From the NCBI GenBank assembly GCA_032622095.1, contig CP136069.1:205894750-205958749 (forward strand): a stretch of 64,000 nucleotides of DNA, read 5' to 3'. Below the pieces are notes generated by a model. That model worked only from the letters and a program-made list of their open reading frames with translations, ran no database searches and was not told the origin of the DNA. The DNA is from Siphonodentalium dalli (taxonomy: Eukaryota; Mollusca; Scaphopoda; Gadilida; Siphonodentaliidae). Positions 45,368 through 57,775 of the stretch are shown here, piece by piece; position 1 is the stretch's first letter, and every line of letters begins with the position of its first letter. Both the position numbers and the translations under genes were made by a program.

Positions 45368-45867
45368 TTAAAGGCACGGGAGGCCTTAGTTGTCGAAAAT
45401 ATTCATATTTGTTTCAATCACCGTAAACAGAAAAACATTAAAACGCATACAGTTTTGTTCATATAAACATGACCATCGCGTAAACAGCATGCTATCATAA
45501 AGACCTACTATATTTTACCTAAGCAGGAGCCTGATTGTGTTACAGAAGGCAGCACAGTGTTACTGGCTAATCACACACAAATGATATAAATGCTCTTTAT
45601 TCGTTCCATATCAAAATTCAGCAACAATGAACGCTCTTTATGTTTACCATCATAATATAAACAAACACCAGGAAAGTACCTTTTTATGCTTTTGTTTACA
45701 TAAGAATGGTCAAACATATGACAATAACATACTGTTTATGCGATATTTCTTATTTGTATACGGACAAAGTCTGTCTGCATTTTAATATTCTTTCTGTTTG
45801 TGGCGGTTTTTGACCGGTGGAAATATTTTCACAGCATACCCACCGCCAAGGCCTCCCGTACCTTTAA
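45368..45867. mobile_element. TTAA-flanked MITE, family B, 492 bp
   Basis: TTAA at 45368-45371 and 45864-45867 flank AGGCACGGGAGGCCTT at the left and AAGGCCTCCCGTACCT at the right, a 16-bp TIR with one mismatch. The interior is AT-rich, non-palindromic and noncoding. Its TIR sequence differs from family A. Confidence 0.75.
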
Positions 45868-46224
45868 ACTTTAAATATACAGTCAACAATTTCTCGTTAC
45901 AGTTATGGGTTTCTAAAATTGCAAGTGGCCAAACAAGATACTGTGTACATTCGCGAAATGAAACTATACAAAGTACCTGTATCTTGTTCTGCCTCTTAAA
46001 ATTGTATAAACCTATATACGCAACAAAAAATATATTGATTGCTAATATTACATCCCGACACATGATTTTCAATATATTTATAGAAAGAGTTACCTCAAAT
46101 CTGTCGGTTGCAAAAATAATATATAACAATTTCTGTTATTTGAGTATCCAGTTCAAACGATAGGATAAAAAATCATCACACATGACAAAACAAGCACTGT
46201 ATGTGCCTTAATAAACATCGTAAC

Positions 46225-46400
46225 CCTGTATTTTTAAATGCACATATTCTAGGACGGGTGATGTGTAATAAACACAGAAAGACACTTGTATTAATGGATT
46301 TGTTGATACAGCACTTGTGCCATTGAGGAAAGATAGAACTCTAGGGTGTGCTGTTCATTCCGTCATTGTGCGCTAGCACTCGTGTCATATCAACAAACCC
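46225..46400 (-). repeat. Inverted, diverged copy of the palindromic repeat at 19586-19770
   Basis: CTGTATTTTTAAATGCACAT, TTCTAGGACG, GTGTAATAAACACAGAAAGA, then TTGATACAGCACTTGTGCC and GGAAAGATAGAACTC correspond in inverse order to the 19.6-kb copy. The palindrome arms here have drifted apart. Confidence 0.7.
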
Positions 46401-46536
46401 ATAAACAAAATTGTGTAATTCTAAGTATATACAGCATGGTTTCAATAGCTGTTTCATGAATCATGCAGATTGCAGGTTTACTGTTCAGGTACTAGCCCAA
46501 GTCTTTTCGGTATGCAACAGCTTGAGATATCGAATA
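46401..46536. other. Short gap, no feature
   Basis: Nothing supportable. Confidence 0.4.
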
Positions 46537-46749
46537 CAGTAATGCCCAGAGTATAATCGACTCCTTAAACACAGTAGAATTATGGGTAACTTTTCAGGAT
46601 TTAGTCGGAAATATGGCTTGTTGCCATTCATCAGAAAGCTCTCTGAGAGCTTTCCGATGAATGGCAACAAGCCATATTTCCAACTAAATCCTGAAAAGTT
46701 ACCCATAATTCTGCTGTGGTTAAGGAGTTGATTACTTTGAGCATTACTG
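46537..46749. repeat. 213-bp near-perfect palindrome
   Basis: The outer arms CAGTAATGCCCA/AGCATTACTG are imperfect. The inner arms (ATTATGGGTAACTTTTCAGG, ATTTAGTYGGAAATATGGCT, TGTTGCCATTCATC) match almost completely around a GAAAGCTCTCTGAGAGCTTTC centre. A half copy of the arm recurs at 49771-49860. Confidence 0.9.
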
Positions 46750-49001
46750 CAGTTGAAACTGTTTTGGATCGAGTCCTGTCCGGCTACTCTTCTATAACCT
46801 CTCAAGATTTTGAAGTGTTGAATGGGTCACCATGAATCGCTCAATTAAACAATCGCAACGGTGTTGAGTGTTTTGCTTATCGCTCACTATTTACTGCTGT
46901 ATATAAACAAACGATTGACTCACACAAAGTGTGTTTTGTGGATAATAACGCATTCATATGAACATTATCCTATACTATTAGTATATTCTTGGGAAACTTT
47001 TTGTAAATGTTATTTATAAATTATAACCTATAACGAAGGCCATCCATTCCTTTAAGTTCCAAAGATATAAGGAGAATCACTGCATTTTAATTGCATACCG
47101 CATCCATCGTGGTGCTGTTTTGTGTTCAAGTGACAACCTTACCATGGTGTTGGAAATTACTGCAGTGTAATACCACAGCATTACCTGGGTAACACCACGT
47201 TAGAGATGGTCAATTACTTTAAGTATATGCAGGTTTGAAATCATCACGCTTGGGAAAGGCTGCCCTCTATGTTCTTATAAAAAAGCGTCACTTTGACCTA
47301 ATCTGACGAAATACTGGTAGTGCTACAATCAAGATAACTTCAACCCACAATTCTGGGCGTAAAGTCCATTATAGAAGAGTATCGGGATGGGACTCGGTCC
47401 AAAACAGCATCAACCCAACCGATACCACAAGTTGTGGACAGGGAAAACTTGGTCTAAACAGGTACTAGTACATGCATGTATTACAAGCATTAAAGGGTAC
47501 ACTAAATCCGGCCATTTATGAGACCATCTCCTTGTATACTCAACAGAATATATGCAACAAATGAATGTGCTCTATGTCTAAGCCACATTAAGCTCCTTGT
47601 ACAGATTACTTGGTGATACAGCAGGTTGACAAAGATAAAGGAACATCAGAATATTTTTATTCTGTGATGGATTTTAAGGCCTGTATGTGTGTACATGTAC
47701 ATGAATCTGATTATATTGACATGCTGCAATAATGTGTCACTTGAAGTGATGTGAAACACTCCAATAGGGTGATAAAATATAAATGGAGAATAATCTTGTT
47801 AAAAGTAGTACTTTTTACAAACATTATATCCAAATTAACAACACACACCATCATTCGTATACATAATTAAATGCAGTAACTATCAAAGGCGAACTCGTTT
47901 TCGTTATATTATCGCCGATAGATGCGCCCCGAATCGAGTAGTAAATATTCACAATTGAGCGTAGTTCAGACAATGTTTTCTATGGAGTATTACGGTTGAT
48001 TTGCTTTCGATTTTCGGCTATGTTAGTAGAATGCTACCTTATTCCAGTTGGCATAGCGCCTTGGTACTAACTGATCAGTTTCACGCACCAGAACAAGTGC
48101 ATAATATATCTTTAAAAGTTCATATCCTTCAGACAAGCTCAGAAACAAGGCTTGAGACTGATCCATGGGTACTGTTGTGCTTTGTGTAGAGATATGAAAC
48201 TGGTACACCTCCAAATTCTGGTCAATGTAGTATGAAGTACGGTATAACAAAGGTTATGCATACACTGGATGCCATAGTGCACATTTTCTGAGACTCATAC
48301 AGGTACATACAGAAGCATACAGGTACATGTATGTTGTAGAATTGAATTCACTAACTTCACTTGCCAAGATTTTCACCACTAAGTCTGATAAAATGTAGAC
48401 GTCACTGATCGGTCTCCATCAAGGAAGGAATTGATGTGTCATTTTTGCCTTTGATGAAGACATTGGTCATCATTTGGTTATATATTAAAGCCTCCCCTTC
48501 GCTGCACAGTACTGGATTCAGTGCATACCGTCCATTGGCATACATATGGTACATGTATATAGCCAGGACTGTCACAAAGCAACAACTCACATTATGTCAT
48601 GCATGGACGAATACCGATAACATCTAGATTACATGTATCCGTTACATGTACACCGAATAACATTTGAAATCCTTCCTCATCCAGTCCTGGACAGAATTAA
48701 TAATATTGGTATCAAGGGTAATCATTATCTGCAAGAAACACTCATGAAACATGATTCTATGATTGGTTGTCAGATATCATGCCTTGAATGAAATGTGTAT
48801 GTCTCAATCCAGTCAGGCAGCTCCTCCTGTCTGAAAAATAAGATTTGAATGCTTGTAATGACATCAGAAAAGCGGAATGACTAATCATGTACATATTATT
48901 AAGATGTACGGTCCAAATTAATCACCCGGGGGGGGGGGGGAGGGGCAGTTATAACAGTAATGTTATCCATTCAAACGCTGCATGTTGGTCAGAATCAGCT
49001 A
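46750..49001. other. Gene-free stretch
   Basis: Only short open frames on both strands. TACATGTA-type words are frequent. A short TTACTGCAGTGTAATACCACAGCATTAC block (about 47158) resembles the ends of the 46.5-kb palindrome family. A G run of about 14 lies at 48928. No gene supportable. Confidence 0.4.
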
Positions 49002-49522
49002 CAAATACATATATTTACATACTAAGTGTTGTCATCACTAAATCCAGCATACTGATTGGTCGGCGCCCACGTGGCTAGTTGCAGTTATTTCTCGGTGAAT
49101 GCGCAACGGCTCATAACACCAAGCTCACAACACCATACATACGTCATTGGGTTTGGAAAGACGAACGCGTAATGTTTTGGGAGCATTTGGACTCGCGCAG
49201 GATTGACTTAATACATCATCTGGTTGCAATATGAAGAGAAATTGTTCCTATTAACTTTTGCCAAGGGTGCTATTGGGTACTTTGGGCTGTTTTTTGTCAC
49301 GATACACTATTCAATTTAAATACATTTACAAAAGTGGCTTTTTCGCTAAATGTATATAAATATAAGGATTAACTGTCATGTGGACTATTTTAATGGAGAT
49401 GTAACCGTGAGGAAAGTGGTCATAACTTGTATGTAAAACCCTTTGGGTTTTACACAAGTTATGTCCACTTACCTCACGGTTACATCTCCATAAAAACAGT
49501 CCACATGACAGTTAATACTTAT
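49002..49522. mobile_element. ~515-bp element with terminal snap-back palindrome, copy 2 (inverted)
   Basis: Reverse-complement copy of 13340-13856. The body comes first (ACTAAATCCAGCA, GGCGCCCACGTGG, GGAAAGACGAACGCGTAA, GCCAAGGGTGCTATTGG). The palindrome follows at 49361-49522 (GGATTAACTGTCATGTGGAC and its inverse around CCCTTTGGGTTTTAC). Identity looks high, so movement was relatively recent. Confidence 0.75.
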
Positions 49523-49770
49523 GTACATATACTAGTAGCATATACCGTTGTAACAGGATACCTCCCCTTAAATATCTCCCCACTAACAATACCCACATGA
49601 ATGACTAAAATAAAATTTCACTCATTTGATATGTTACTTGAACAAACAAAATTAAATAAAAAACAAACGTAAATCTCATAAAACATCTTTTTCGGGCCAT
49701 TTCATGATCAAATGATATCAAAAGGGTGAATTTTCTTTTAGTCAAAGATTGGGGGAATGTCAGGGAATTA

Positions 49771-50105
49771 CAGTAATGCCCAAAGTAAGTGACCACTTAA
49801 CCTCAGGATTGTGGGTAATTTTTCAGGATTTATTCAGAAATATGGCTTGTGTGGTCTCACACCAGAAACTTCTAACACAGCAGTACTAGAAAGGTTACCG
49901 CTTCAACACTGCACCAAATCGGTTGATATTTATGTAAAATATACGAAGCAGACTAGGTGTTATGTATTGCTCTGCGTACCTATTTTTCCATGTACCTAAA
50001 AATAAGTCAAGCCCTGTTCCATGTGTGAGGTATGGCTACATGTATACTCAAAGTAATTGGCCACCTCTTAGTATAGTGCCCCCGTTAATACTGCAGTATT
50101 AAAGA
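49771..50105. repeat. Relative of the 46.5-kb palindrome family with separate ends
   Basis: It begins CAGTAATGCCCAAAGTAAGT, continues through TTGTGGGTAATTTTTCAGGA and AAATATGGCTTGT, then has a non-palindromic interior. It ends with the inverse-type block CTCAAAGTAATTGGCCAC and TTAATACTGCAGTATT. It looks like a fuller family member of which 46537-46749 is the foldback form. Confidence 0.55.
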
Positions 50106-50175
50106 TATATAAAGCACAGTAACCTCCAACACCTCATTATGGTTACTAGTACAGTTTCAACGTTGCATATACCAC

Positions 50176-50342
50176 AGTTACACCCCATATGCATGTTGTC
50201 ATGTCACACCCCATATGCATGTTGTCATGTTACACCCCATATGCATGTTGTCATGTTACACCCCATATGCATGTTGTCATGTTACACCCCATATGGCATA
50301 TGCATGTTGTCATGTTACACCCCATATGCATGTTGTCATGTT
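50176..50342. repeat. 26-bp minisatellite, 6 copies
   Basis: The unit is ACACCCCATATGCATGTTGT followed by CATGTT. One copy has a 7-bp internal duplication (ATATGGCATATGC). All three frames stay open, giving spurious peptides. Confidence 0.92.
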
Positions 50343-51060
50343 TCGCATGCATGAAAATAAAATGCAGTGTTTTTCCTCCTATCTGTGGAACGGATGGCCT
50401 TCGTTACATGTACATGTATATATTATTCCAAATATAGGACATGGGAACGCTGATAGAAAAATTGTATTGTATATACGGGAGTTAAATGTAGCACATAATG
50501 AACTTTTAAGTTGCCAACATTGTTTAGGCTGTCAATTTATAAACTCCACCCATCCATGTTGTCAGGCTGCATTGATTGGCATTACACAAACAAGCATGAA
50601 AAGATAATTTAGTGATTCATCTTATTCATGCATATATAAGTTCATTGAACAAGATCCATGTGGCTGTTTTAATTTTCAACTTTTGGTGTGATATTTGTTG
50701 GTGTATCATAACTGCATGGTGCTCCACAACAGTAATCGACTTGATACCGTGGTGGATATCATATACTGCCCGTATATACTGCGATCATTACCAGGTATCC
50801 CCCCCGGAAAACAACTGCGGGACACAACGTACCGGGGGGTGGGGTGGTACTTAGGCGTAAAAAATTTACACGTAAATTTTTTCCTTATTCATTTAGGGGG
50901 GGGGGGGGGGGGGGTTGTCGGAAAAAATTTGCATGTAATATTTTTCCAAATATGTATTTTCAGACTCACAACTTCAATTTTCTCTCATTTTATAGAATAT
51001 GGATTAACCTTAATATCCAAATCATATATACATGAGTAATACAATCCACATAAAACAATT
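50343..51060. other. Gene-free stretch with G runs
   Basis: A G run of about 18 lies at 50897-50914. A paired GTAAAAAATTTACACGTAAA / GGAAAAAATTTGCATGTAAT duplication flanks it, so it may be a small tandem repeat. No gene. Confidence 0.45.
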
Positions 51061-51065
51061 TTGGA

Positions 51066-51314
51066 TAACCACTGTCTTGGTGTACATGTGATATTGACCC
51101 CATTAACCCTCTTAATAATGCCAACTATGTCAGTGTCTACCAGTCGATTGCAGAATTCTACCCTGCGATCGCTTATCTGGCAAATTTTTACTGCAGAACT
51201 ATCCCATGTATTAAACAATTTCTCCTCCAATGGTATCAGAAAACAGTTATATGCTGGTATCTCACTCATCTCATTTGCATCTTTTTCAAAGTCGAGGTAA
51301 TGACTAGTTGTCAT
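51066..51314 (-). CDS. Possible exon of an unknown protein (weak)
   Basis: From an ATG at 51314 the minus strand reads SHYLDFEKDANEMSEIPAYN and onward for about 83 residues with ordinary amino-acid composition and few low-complexity runs, unlike neighbouring open frames. A possible donor (CAGTG|GTTATCC) lies near 51066 and a possible acceptor (CAACTAG) just after the ATG. No domain is recognised and no partner exon found. It may equally be a TE fragment or chance. Confidence 0.2.
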
Positions 51315-51529
51315 TTTTTAAAGTGCATACATAGCGTTGCGATCACCAATATACATGTTTGTACATGTCATGACATCACGAGGTACAAATCTGCGTTCTA
51401 CTGGTAGACAATGACCATTTTAGTCACAATAATCTAAACTAAGTTAACAAGCACCTTCTCGTGAAATGTATGCTCCGGTGTTTTTTTCGCTTTCCGGTCA
51501 AACCGAGTTGTTGTCCGGCTGCGGTAGAT

Positions 51530-51682
51530 TTGATTTGGGGGGGGGGGGGGGGGCGGGCAAATGGTCAGTGGAAAAAAAACTGCAGTTTTTGCTGTTTTGG
51601 GGGGGGGGGATACCCAAACCGAAGAAAACAGTTTTTTCCACCCTGTGTCTGCAGTTTTTTTCCGCCCCCCCCTGCCCCCCCC
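51530..51682. repeat. G-run/C-run block with self-complementary flanks
   Basis: Runs of about 18 G (51536-51553) and 11 G (51599-51609) are followed by C runs at 51664-51681. TGGAAAAAAAACTGCAG is mirrored by CTGCAGTTTTTTTCC. Strand-asymmetric G/C runs could fold into a hairpin or G-quadruplex. No coding value. Confidence 0.7.
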
Positions 51683-52137
51683 CATTTTTAAGGTCCATAA
51701 TTTTGAGGATAGCAGTATATACATGTATTGGTGACAATGTACAAATATTCATCTGCATGGTAGCTATACATGTAGATTATAAACTCACCACTGGTATTTT
51801 GGCGAACAGACTTCCAGTAATATTTCACCTGTCATTTGTTCATTGCCACGTGTCTAGCTAGACAGGACCGACGCTTAGACTAATCATGGGCGAAATCAAT
51901 CTTCATATGTTGAAGATGAGAGGGCATGATGCCGCATCCACCATGGCTAATGAATCTGGTATTTCTGTAATTGAAGAAAAAATACATGTACATGTATGCT
52001 GCATATATATGTATGTGATATGGATGCATGTATTTTCATAATTTGCAAACATATTCAAAAACCAAGTGTAAAGTTCATTCTTCCAACAATATTAGCATTT
52101 TCGGCGATTCAGATGTCAGAAGACCATAATTCAATTG
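51683..52137. other. Gene-free stretch
   Basis: TACATGTA-rich with no gene supportable. Confidence 0.4.
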
Positions 52138-52690
52138 TAAGTGGAGGAATCGGGCCTGACAAAATCATGGATAGTTTGTTACGATGTCATCGCAGATGAG
52201 AATATTTAATATCGGTGGTTAACCACGTGATTAACTATCCTATGATATTTCTATTTACTTTGTACGATTTTTACGTACACGCAAATTTCACCAAGTGGAG
52301 GTAACCAAGGATACGTCACAATTTTTGCAAATCTGCATTGATATAACTCGTGATCATGTCGTGAGCATGCGCAGTCCAACTATCGGTTATTACCCAAGAT
52401 GGGAATCTGTCCACTTACAATTGAATCGTAGTCATATGAATCATGAATGTTCACTCAGTGAACGTACAGATGAAAGATATAATCTTAAGTGGAGGAACCG
52501 GGATCGACGAGATCGTGGATAGTTTGTTCACACGATTACGATGTCGTACATGATGAAATCACAGTTTTTTTGTAAAGCATGTGATTGACTATCATGCGAT
52601 CCTTCAGGCCACACTTTTTACATACACATGACTGATTAGTGATTACGTCGCAAATGGGGATAACCAAGGATACGCCACAATTTCGCTTTT
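52138..52690. repeat. Tandem duplication, ~347-bp period
   Basis: TAAGTGGAGGAAYCGGG, ATCRTGGATAGTTTGTT, ACGATGTC, GTGATTRACTATC and ATAACCAAGGATACGYCACA occur in the same order from 52138 and from 52486. The copies are diverged. Confidence 0.75.
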
Positions 52691-52821
52691 AAATAAAACA
52701 GTGCATGATATTATTTTTTACCTACTTACAATTGTATCGTGGTAATCTGAACGTTCACTTAGTGTTAAATTGGCCATGGCATGACAATATTAAAGAGATT
52801 GTGGGAATTCTATCAGATTGA

Positions 52822-53232
52822 CTATCTATCTATCTACTCGATACTCCATCGCCCTCAATGTGCTGAGGATTATGTGGAGGTCCAGGTGCTACCACGGCCG
52901 AGTAACTTTATAACCCTGTGGTGACTCCAGTAGCGTTCTTTAACGTGCATGCACACACTGAGGCGTGTACACGGGTCAGCCATTAATGTCCGCGTCCGAT
53001 CGGACAGCGTACTGAACCCACGACAACATACCTGGACAAGTGTTGTAATGGGGGGAAGTCGGCATTTTTGCATTCGGATCTTTATTCAGTGATCTCGAAT
53101 GAGACTTTTCAGCCTGACAAACTTGTATCTGACCGAGTTCTGATTTTTGTCAGAATACCCTGACCACGTTACGATCCCCGGTCCGATAGCACGAGAGACC
53201 AGTACGCTACCTGTCGGCCACCGACTTCCCTT
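52822..53232 (-). mobile_element. tRNA-derived SINE
   Basis: On the minus strand the head (from about 53225) reads GGCCGACAGGTAGCGTACTGG, an A-box-like start of a Ser/Leu-type tRNA. CGGACCGGGGATCGTAAC follows at the B-box position. The middle carries TGTGTGCATGCACGTTAAAG, a core motif I associate with widespread invertebrate SINEs. The 3' end is a short (TAGA)n tail at 52822-52836. Target duplications were not identified. Confidence 0.65.
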
Positions 53233-54574
53233 GACATTTGTTAGAATAATGATATGAAGTATAACTGATCATAACTGACAATTTCCTTATAAGCTACATG
53301 TATATTTTCAATAAATGGGACCTTTTTATTTTCCAACTATTGTCATATCAATGTCGACCGATAATACACTGCATTTATGGCAGAATTTGATTTTGCAGAC
53401 GAAAATAGCCATTCCCGGATAGTTTTTCTTTTTATGTAGCATAAAATTTAGGCCAATTTATAATTCATTAAAAATCGTTTTTGCAGTTGGGAACGCAGTT
53501 GGGAATATTGTGTAGGGCTACCTTTATATATGAATCATAAATGCCATATAATCATAGTCCGTCAGAAGTTACTATTTTGACCAAAAAAATGTTCATTTAT
53601 CAATGACGGATTCCATTTTCTGAAATATTACACGGAAACAAAATTAGGCCGATTTACTATCAAATTTCATTTGAATAAAATGGATAATTCGTGCCCTTTT
53701 AATTGTAGTTCGATTAAATATTTTACTAGTAACAGTCTGTTCATAATGAGAAATCACTTCAATTGATTACTAATTAGTTTCACTTACCTAAAATCCGATC
53801 AATTTGTATCCTATGAAAACGTAAGATGGACGTAGTTTTTTATCCACGAAGCCTCGATCTGAGCCGGTAGGTAAAACAATAGGAATGCTTTTGCCCCTGT
53901 TGTAAAGTGGAACGAAATTACACGCTCAAATTTGTAATAATAAAAGTTCAACGAAGCAATAGATTGATAAGGCCACCACCAACAGGAACGTGGAGACAGG
54001 GTGATTGGGGTGTATATATCCCAAACAGTTCTAATAATTAAAAATTTCATGACTGCCACATTAGTTGTAAACTTCACACCATATAAGAGCACCCCCACCC
54101 CCTGGAATACGGAATAATACCACTTAACACAGAGGGTGGAATACGAAATACCAGTTAACAGCCATATGGATAAATTCTCTATTGTCGTACGAACGCAGGT
54201 CATAATGTCCATGTCTAAAATGATATAAATTGATGATCGACGATCTGTATGTCAAACCGTGCATTTATTGTGACAAACATCGCATTTATATTATTCTTAT
54301 GATCATTTTTTTTGGAAGGTTGGAATACGAATACCGGTATTTTTGGAATACCGAATACCTCCTAACAGAGGGGCCGGAATATGTCGTACCTCGTAACAGG
54401 GCATGGAATACGGCGTACGAAATGGGGGGGGGGGGCTCTTATACCGGGTATGACATACATAAAAAACACACTCACCGCGCTGTTGAAGGGGGGGGGGGTG
54501 TCTGTGCAACCTTTGTTTATTAATTTAACCCTTTCATAACGGGAGTTAGGCTGGTGCAGCATTAAGGACGCTGT
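53233..54574. other. Gene-free stretch
   Basis: Short open frames only. At about 54310-54440, repeated GGAATAC words (GAATACCGGTATTTTTGGAA) form a degenerate local repeat, next to G runs at 54424-54433 and 54489-54498. Confidence 0.4.
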
Positions 54575-56810
54575 TTGTATTAAACATTTATCATGGTCAG
54601 TGTATGCATTTTAAAACACAGGGCAAGTTAGATTACATCATTTAATTGATATTCTAGTTAAAATAGTCTGTGAAACTACTTTAAAACCACATGTTATGCA
54701 CCCTGTTTTGCCAACAAAACTATGAAATATAGATATGTTATTTGTTTTATTATCAGAGAAAAGCATTCTGCAAAGATATGGCCTTATACATGTTATAAAC
54801 ATGCAAATAGTGGCTTCATTTGGCCTTTCTACCATCATTTAGAGAGTCAAATCTGAAGAAATTCCCTTAGTTTGATATTTATGATTCCATAATCCCATGA
54901 AATGGTATTTAAAACCTCAAATGTCAGTATTTCCTATCAGATGGACATATCAACTAATAAATTAAACATTTCCCATGGTCATTACATGCATTTTTAATAT
55001 ACAAGGCAATGTAGAAAACATCATTTGATGGATATTTTACTTAAAATAGTCAGTGGAAACTACATAAAAGCAATATTGTATGCATCCCTGTATAGCCAAA
55101 TCAAATTAAACTATGGATATTGTATTGTTTATTTCATCTGAGACATGTATTCTGTTCAGATATAGCCTTATATATGTTATAAAGATGCCAATAATGGCAT
55201 AATTTAGGCTTTTTTTCCATAATTTAGAGGGTCAAAGCTGAATAAATTCCCTTATTTCAAATTTGTAAGATGCCAAGCCAGCTGAAATGGTATATCAAAC
55301 CTCAAATGGCAGTATTTCTTATCAGATGGACATCTCTACCAATAAATTAAACATTTTTCATGGTCATTGCATGCATTTTAATATACAGGACAAGGCAGAA
55401 AACATCATTTGATGGATATTTTACTTAAAATAGTCTGTGGAAACAACCTAAAAGCCATGTTGTATGCATCCCTGTATAGCCAAAACAAATTAAACTATGG
55501 ATATTTTATTGTTGATTTCATCAGAGACATGTATTCTGTTCAGATATAGCCTTATATATGTTATAAAGATGCCAATAATGGCATAATTTAGGCTTTTTTT
55601 CCATAATTTAGAGGGTCAAAGCTGAATAAATTCCCTTATTTCAAATTTGTAAGATGCCAAGCCAGCTGAAATGGTGTATCAAACCTCAAATGGCAGTATT
55701 TCTTATCAGATGGACATCTCTACCAATAAATTAAACATTTTTCATGGTCATTGCATGCATTTTAATATACAGGACAAGGCAGAAAACATCATTTGATGGA
55801 TATTTTACTTAAAATAGTCTGTGGAAACAACCTAAAAGCCATGTTGTATGCATCCCTGTATAGCCAAAACAAATTAAACTATGGATATTTTATTGTTGAT
55901 TTCATCAGAGACATGTATTCTGTTGAGATATAGCCTTATACATGTCATTAACATGCAAATAGTGGCTTCATTTTGGCTTTCTTCCATTATTTAGAGAGTC
56001 AAATCTGAAGGAATTCCCTTAGTTTGATATTTATGATCCCATAATCCCATGAAATGGTATTTTAAACCTCAATTGTCAGTATTTCTTATCAGATGGACAT
56101 ATCAACTAATGAATTAAACATTTCCCATGATCATTACAAGCATTTTAATATACAAGGCTATGTAGAAAACATCATTTGATGGATATTTTACTTAAAATGG
56201 TCTGTGGAAACTACATAAAACCAATATTGTATGCATCCCTCTATAGCCAAATGCAATTGAACTATGGATATTTTATTGTGCATTTTATCAGAGACATGTA
56301 TTCTGTTGAGATATAGCCTTATACATGTTACTAACATGCAAATAGTGGCTTCATTTGGGCTTTCTTCCATAATTTAGAGGGTCAAAGCTGAATAAATTTC
56401 CTTAGGTTTCAAATTTAAAAGATGCCAAGCCAGCTGAAATGGTGTATCAAACCTAAAATGTCAGTATTTCTTATCAGATTGACATCTCTACCTATAAATT
56501 AAGCATTTATCATGGCCATTGCATGCATTTTAATATATAGGACAAGGCAGAACACATCACTTGATGGATATTTTACTTAAAATACTTTGTGGAAACTACA
56601 TAAAAGCCACATTGTATGCTTTCCTATATAGCCAAATAAAATTCAACTATGGATAAATTGGATATTTTATTGTTTGTATCATCAGAGACATGCATTCTGC
56701 TAAGATATAGTCTTTTGTGTATTATAAACATACAATAGGTGCATGGCCTCATTGGGCTTGCTTTCATAATACAAGAGAGTCAACTCTGAAGAAATACCAT
56801 CGGTTTGAAA
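54575..56810. repeat. 384-bp tandem array, about 5.8 copies with two subtypes
   Basis: CATGGTCATTGCATGCATTT marks the unit start near 54592, 54977, 55359, 55743, 56127 and 56509. Subtype A has CAAATAGTGGCTTCATTT and TTATGATYCCATAATCCCAT. Subtype B has CAATAATGGCATAATTTAGG and GATGCCAAGCCAGCTGAAAT. The order is A, B, B, A, then an A/B chimera, then a diverged end copy. The two adjacent B copies are almost identical. No coding potential. Confidence 0.9.
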
Positions 56811-57111
56811 TTGGTAGCATCTTCCATCCTTATATAAGAGGGGTATATACCAGCTTGAAGTACCTGTTTAATTAATAGGTTCAATGCAAGGGGCCACCAG
56901 AGAGGTTTGTCTAGTTCGGGATGGTGTGGCAAACCACCAACTGGAGATTTCAAGGGAGGCCTCCTCAATGGCGACCCACTATATTGTGCAAACAAAATTT
57001 TATTAAAATTGTATAAAGGTCAGCAATCCCTAAGAGCATTGAGAAATAGATAAAAACACTTACTGACAGATTGCCAATAACAAAATTACAGCTGTTGAAA
57101 CTATTGTCATG

Positions 57112-57376
57112 TAAACAAAACTGTTACAGTGATTTGTCAACAAATATATAATTCTAGCTGTATTATTAGTTCAAATATTTAACTATGAATAACATTTTCA
57201 GAATATTTAATCAACAGGTTGGACCTTTTCCAATGTTATGTAAACAAAACTGTTACAGTGAGTGACTTGTCAACAATTATATAATCCTATAGCTGTAGTA
57301 TTACATGTAGTTCAAATATTTAAGTATGAATATGAATTTCAGAATATTTAATCAACAGGTTGGACCTTTTTCAACG
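57112..57376. repeat. ~128-bp tandem duplication
   Basis: GTAAACAAAACTGTTACAGT, TTGTCAACAA and CAGAATATTTAATCAACAGG then TTGGACCTTTT occur in both copies. The second copy has small insertions. Confidence 0.85.
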
Positions 57377-57464
57377 TTTACCATAACATTTTTATCACAA
57401 TTTTGCTATCGTTGGACTTTTACAGTTATTCCATTACAGCAGTAATTTGTACATAACAATTAAT

Positions 57465-57775
57465 TCTTGGTTTAGAAATATTTTCTTTAAGTATTTCTTA
57501 ACTTAGAAAAAAAATCTTGAAACAAGAAATATATATTTAATTTTTGAAGCCATTTTCTTAGTAAGGAAATTGTTTCTTGTTTCAAGACTAAAATCTATCT
57601 TATTTGAGAAAACTATCTCTTGACTGGTGGGAGTTTCTTAAATTTTCTTGATGTAGCAGACTTGGGGAGTATATTTCCCAAAATAAGATTTATTTTCCTG
57701 TTTCAGGAAATAGTTTTTCTTGTTTCAAGATATTTTATCTTATTAAGAAATTATTTTTGGCAGTGCACTATTAGT
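57465..57775. repeat. AAGAAA/TTCTT repeat, inverted partner of 44700-45260
   Basis: It is built from TTTCTTA, CTTGAAACAAGAAA and TTTTCTTGTTTCAAGA words and ends TTTTTGGCAGTGCAC, the inverse of the start of the partner block. Internally self-complementary. Confidence 0.6.
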
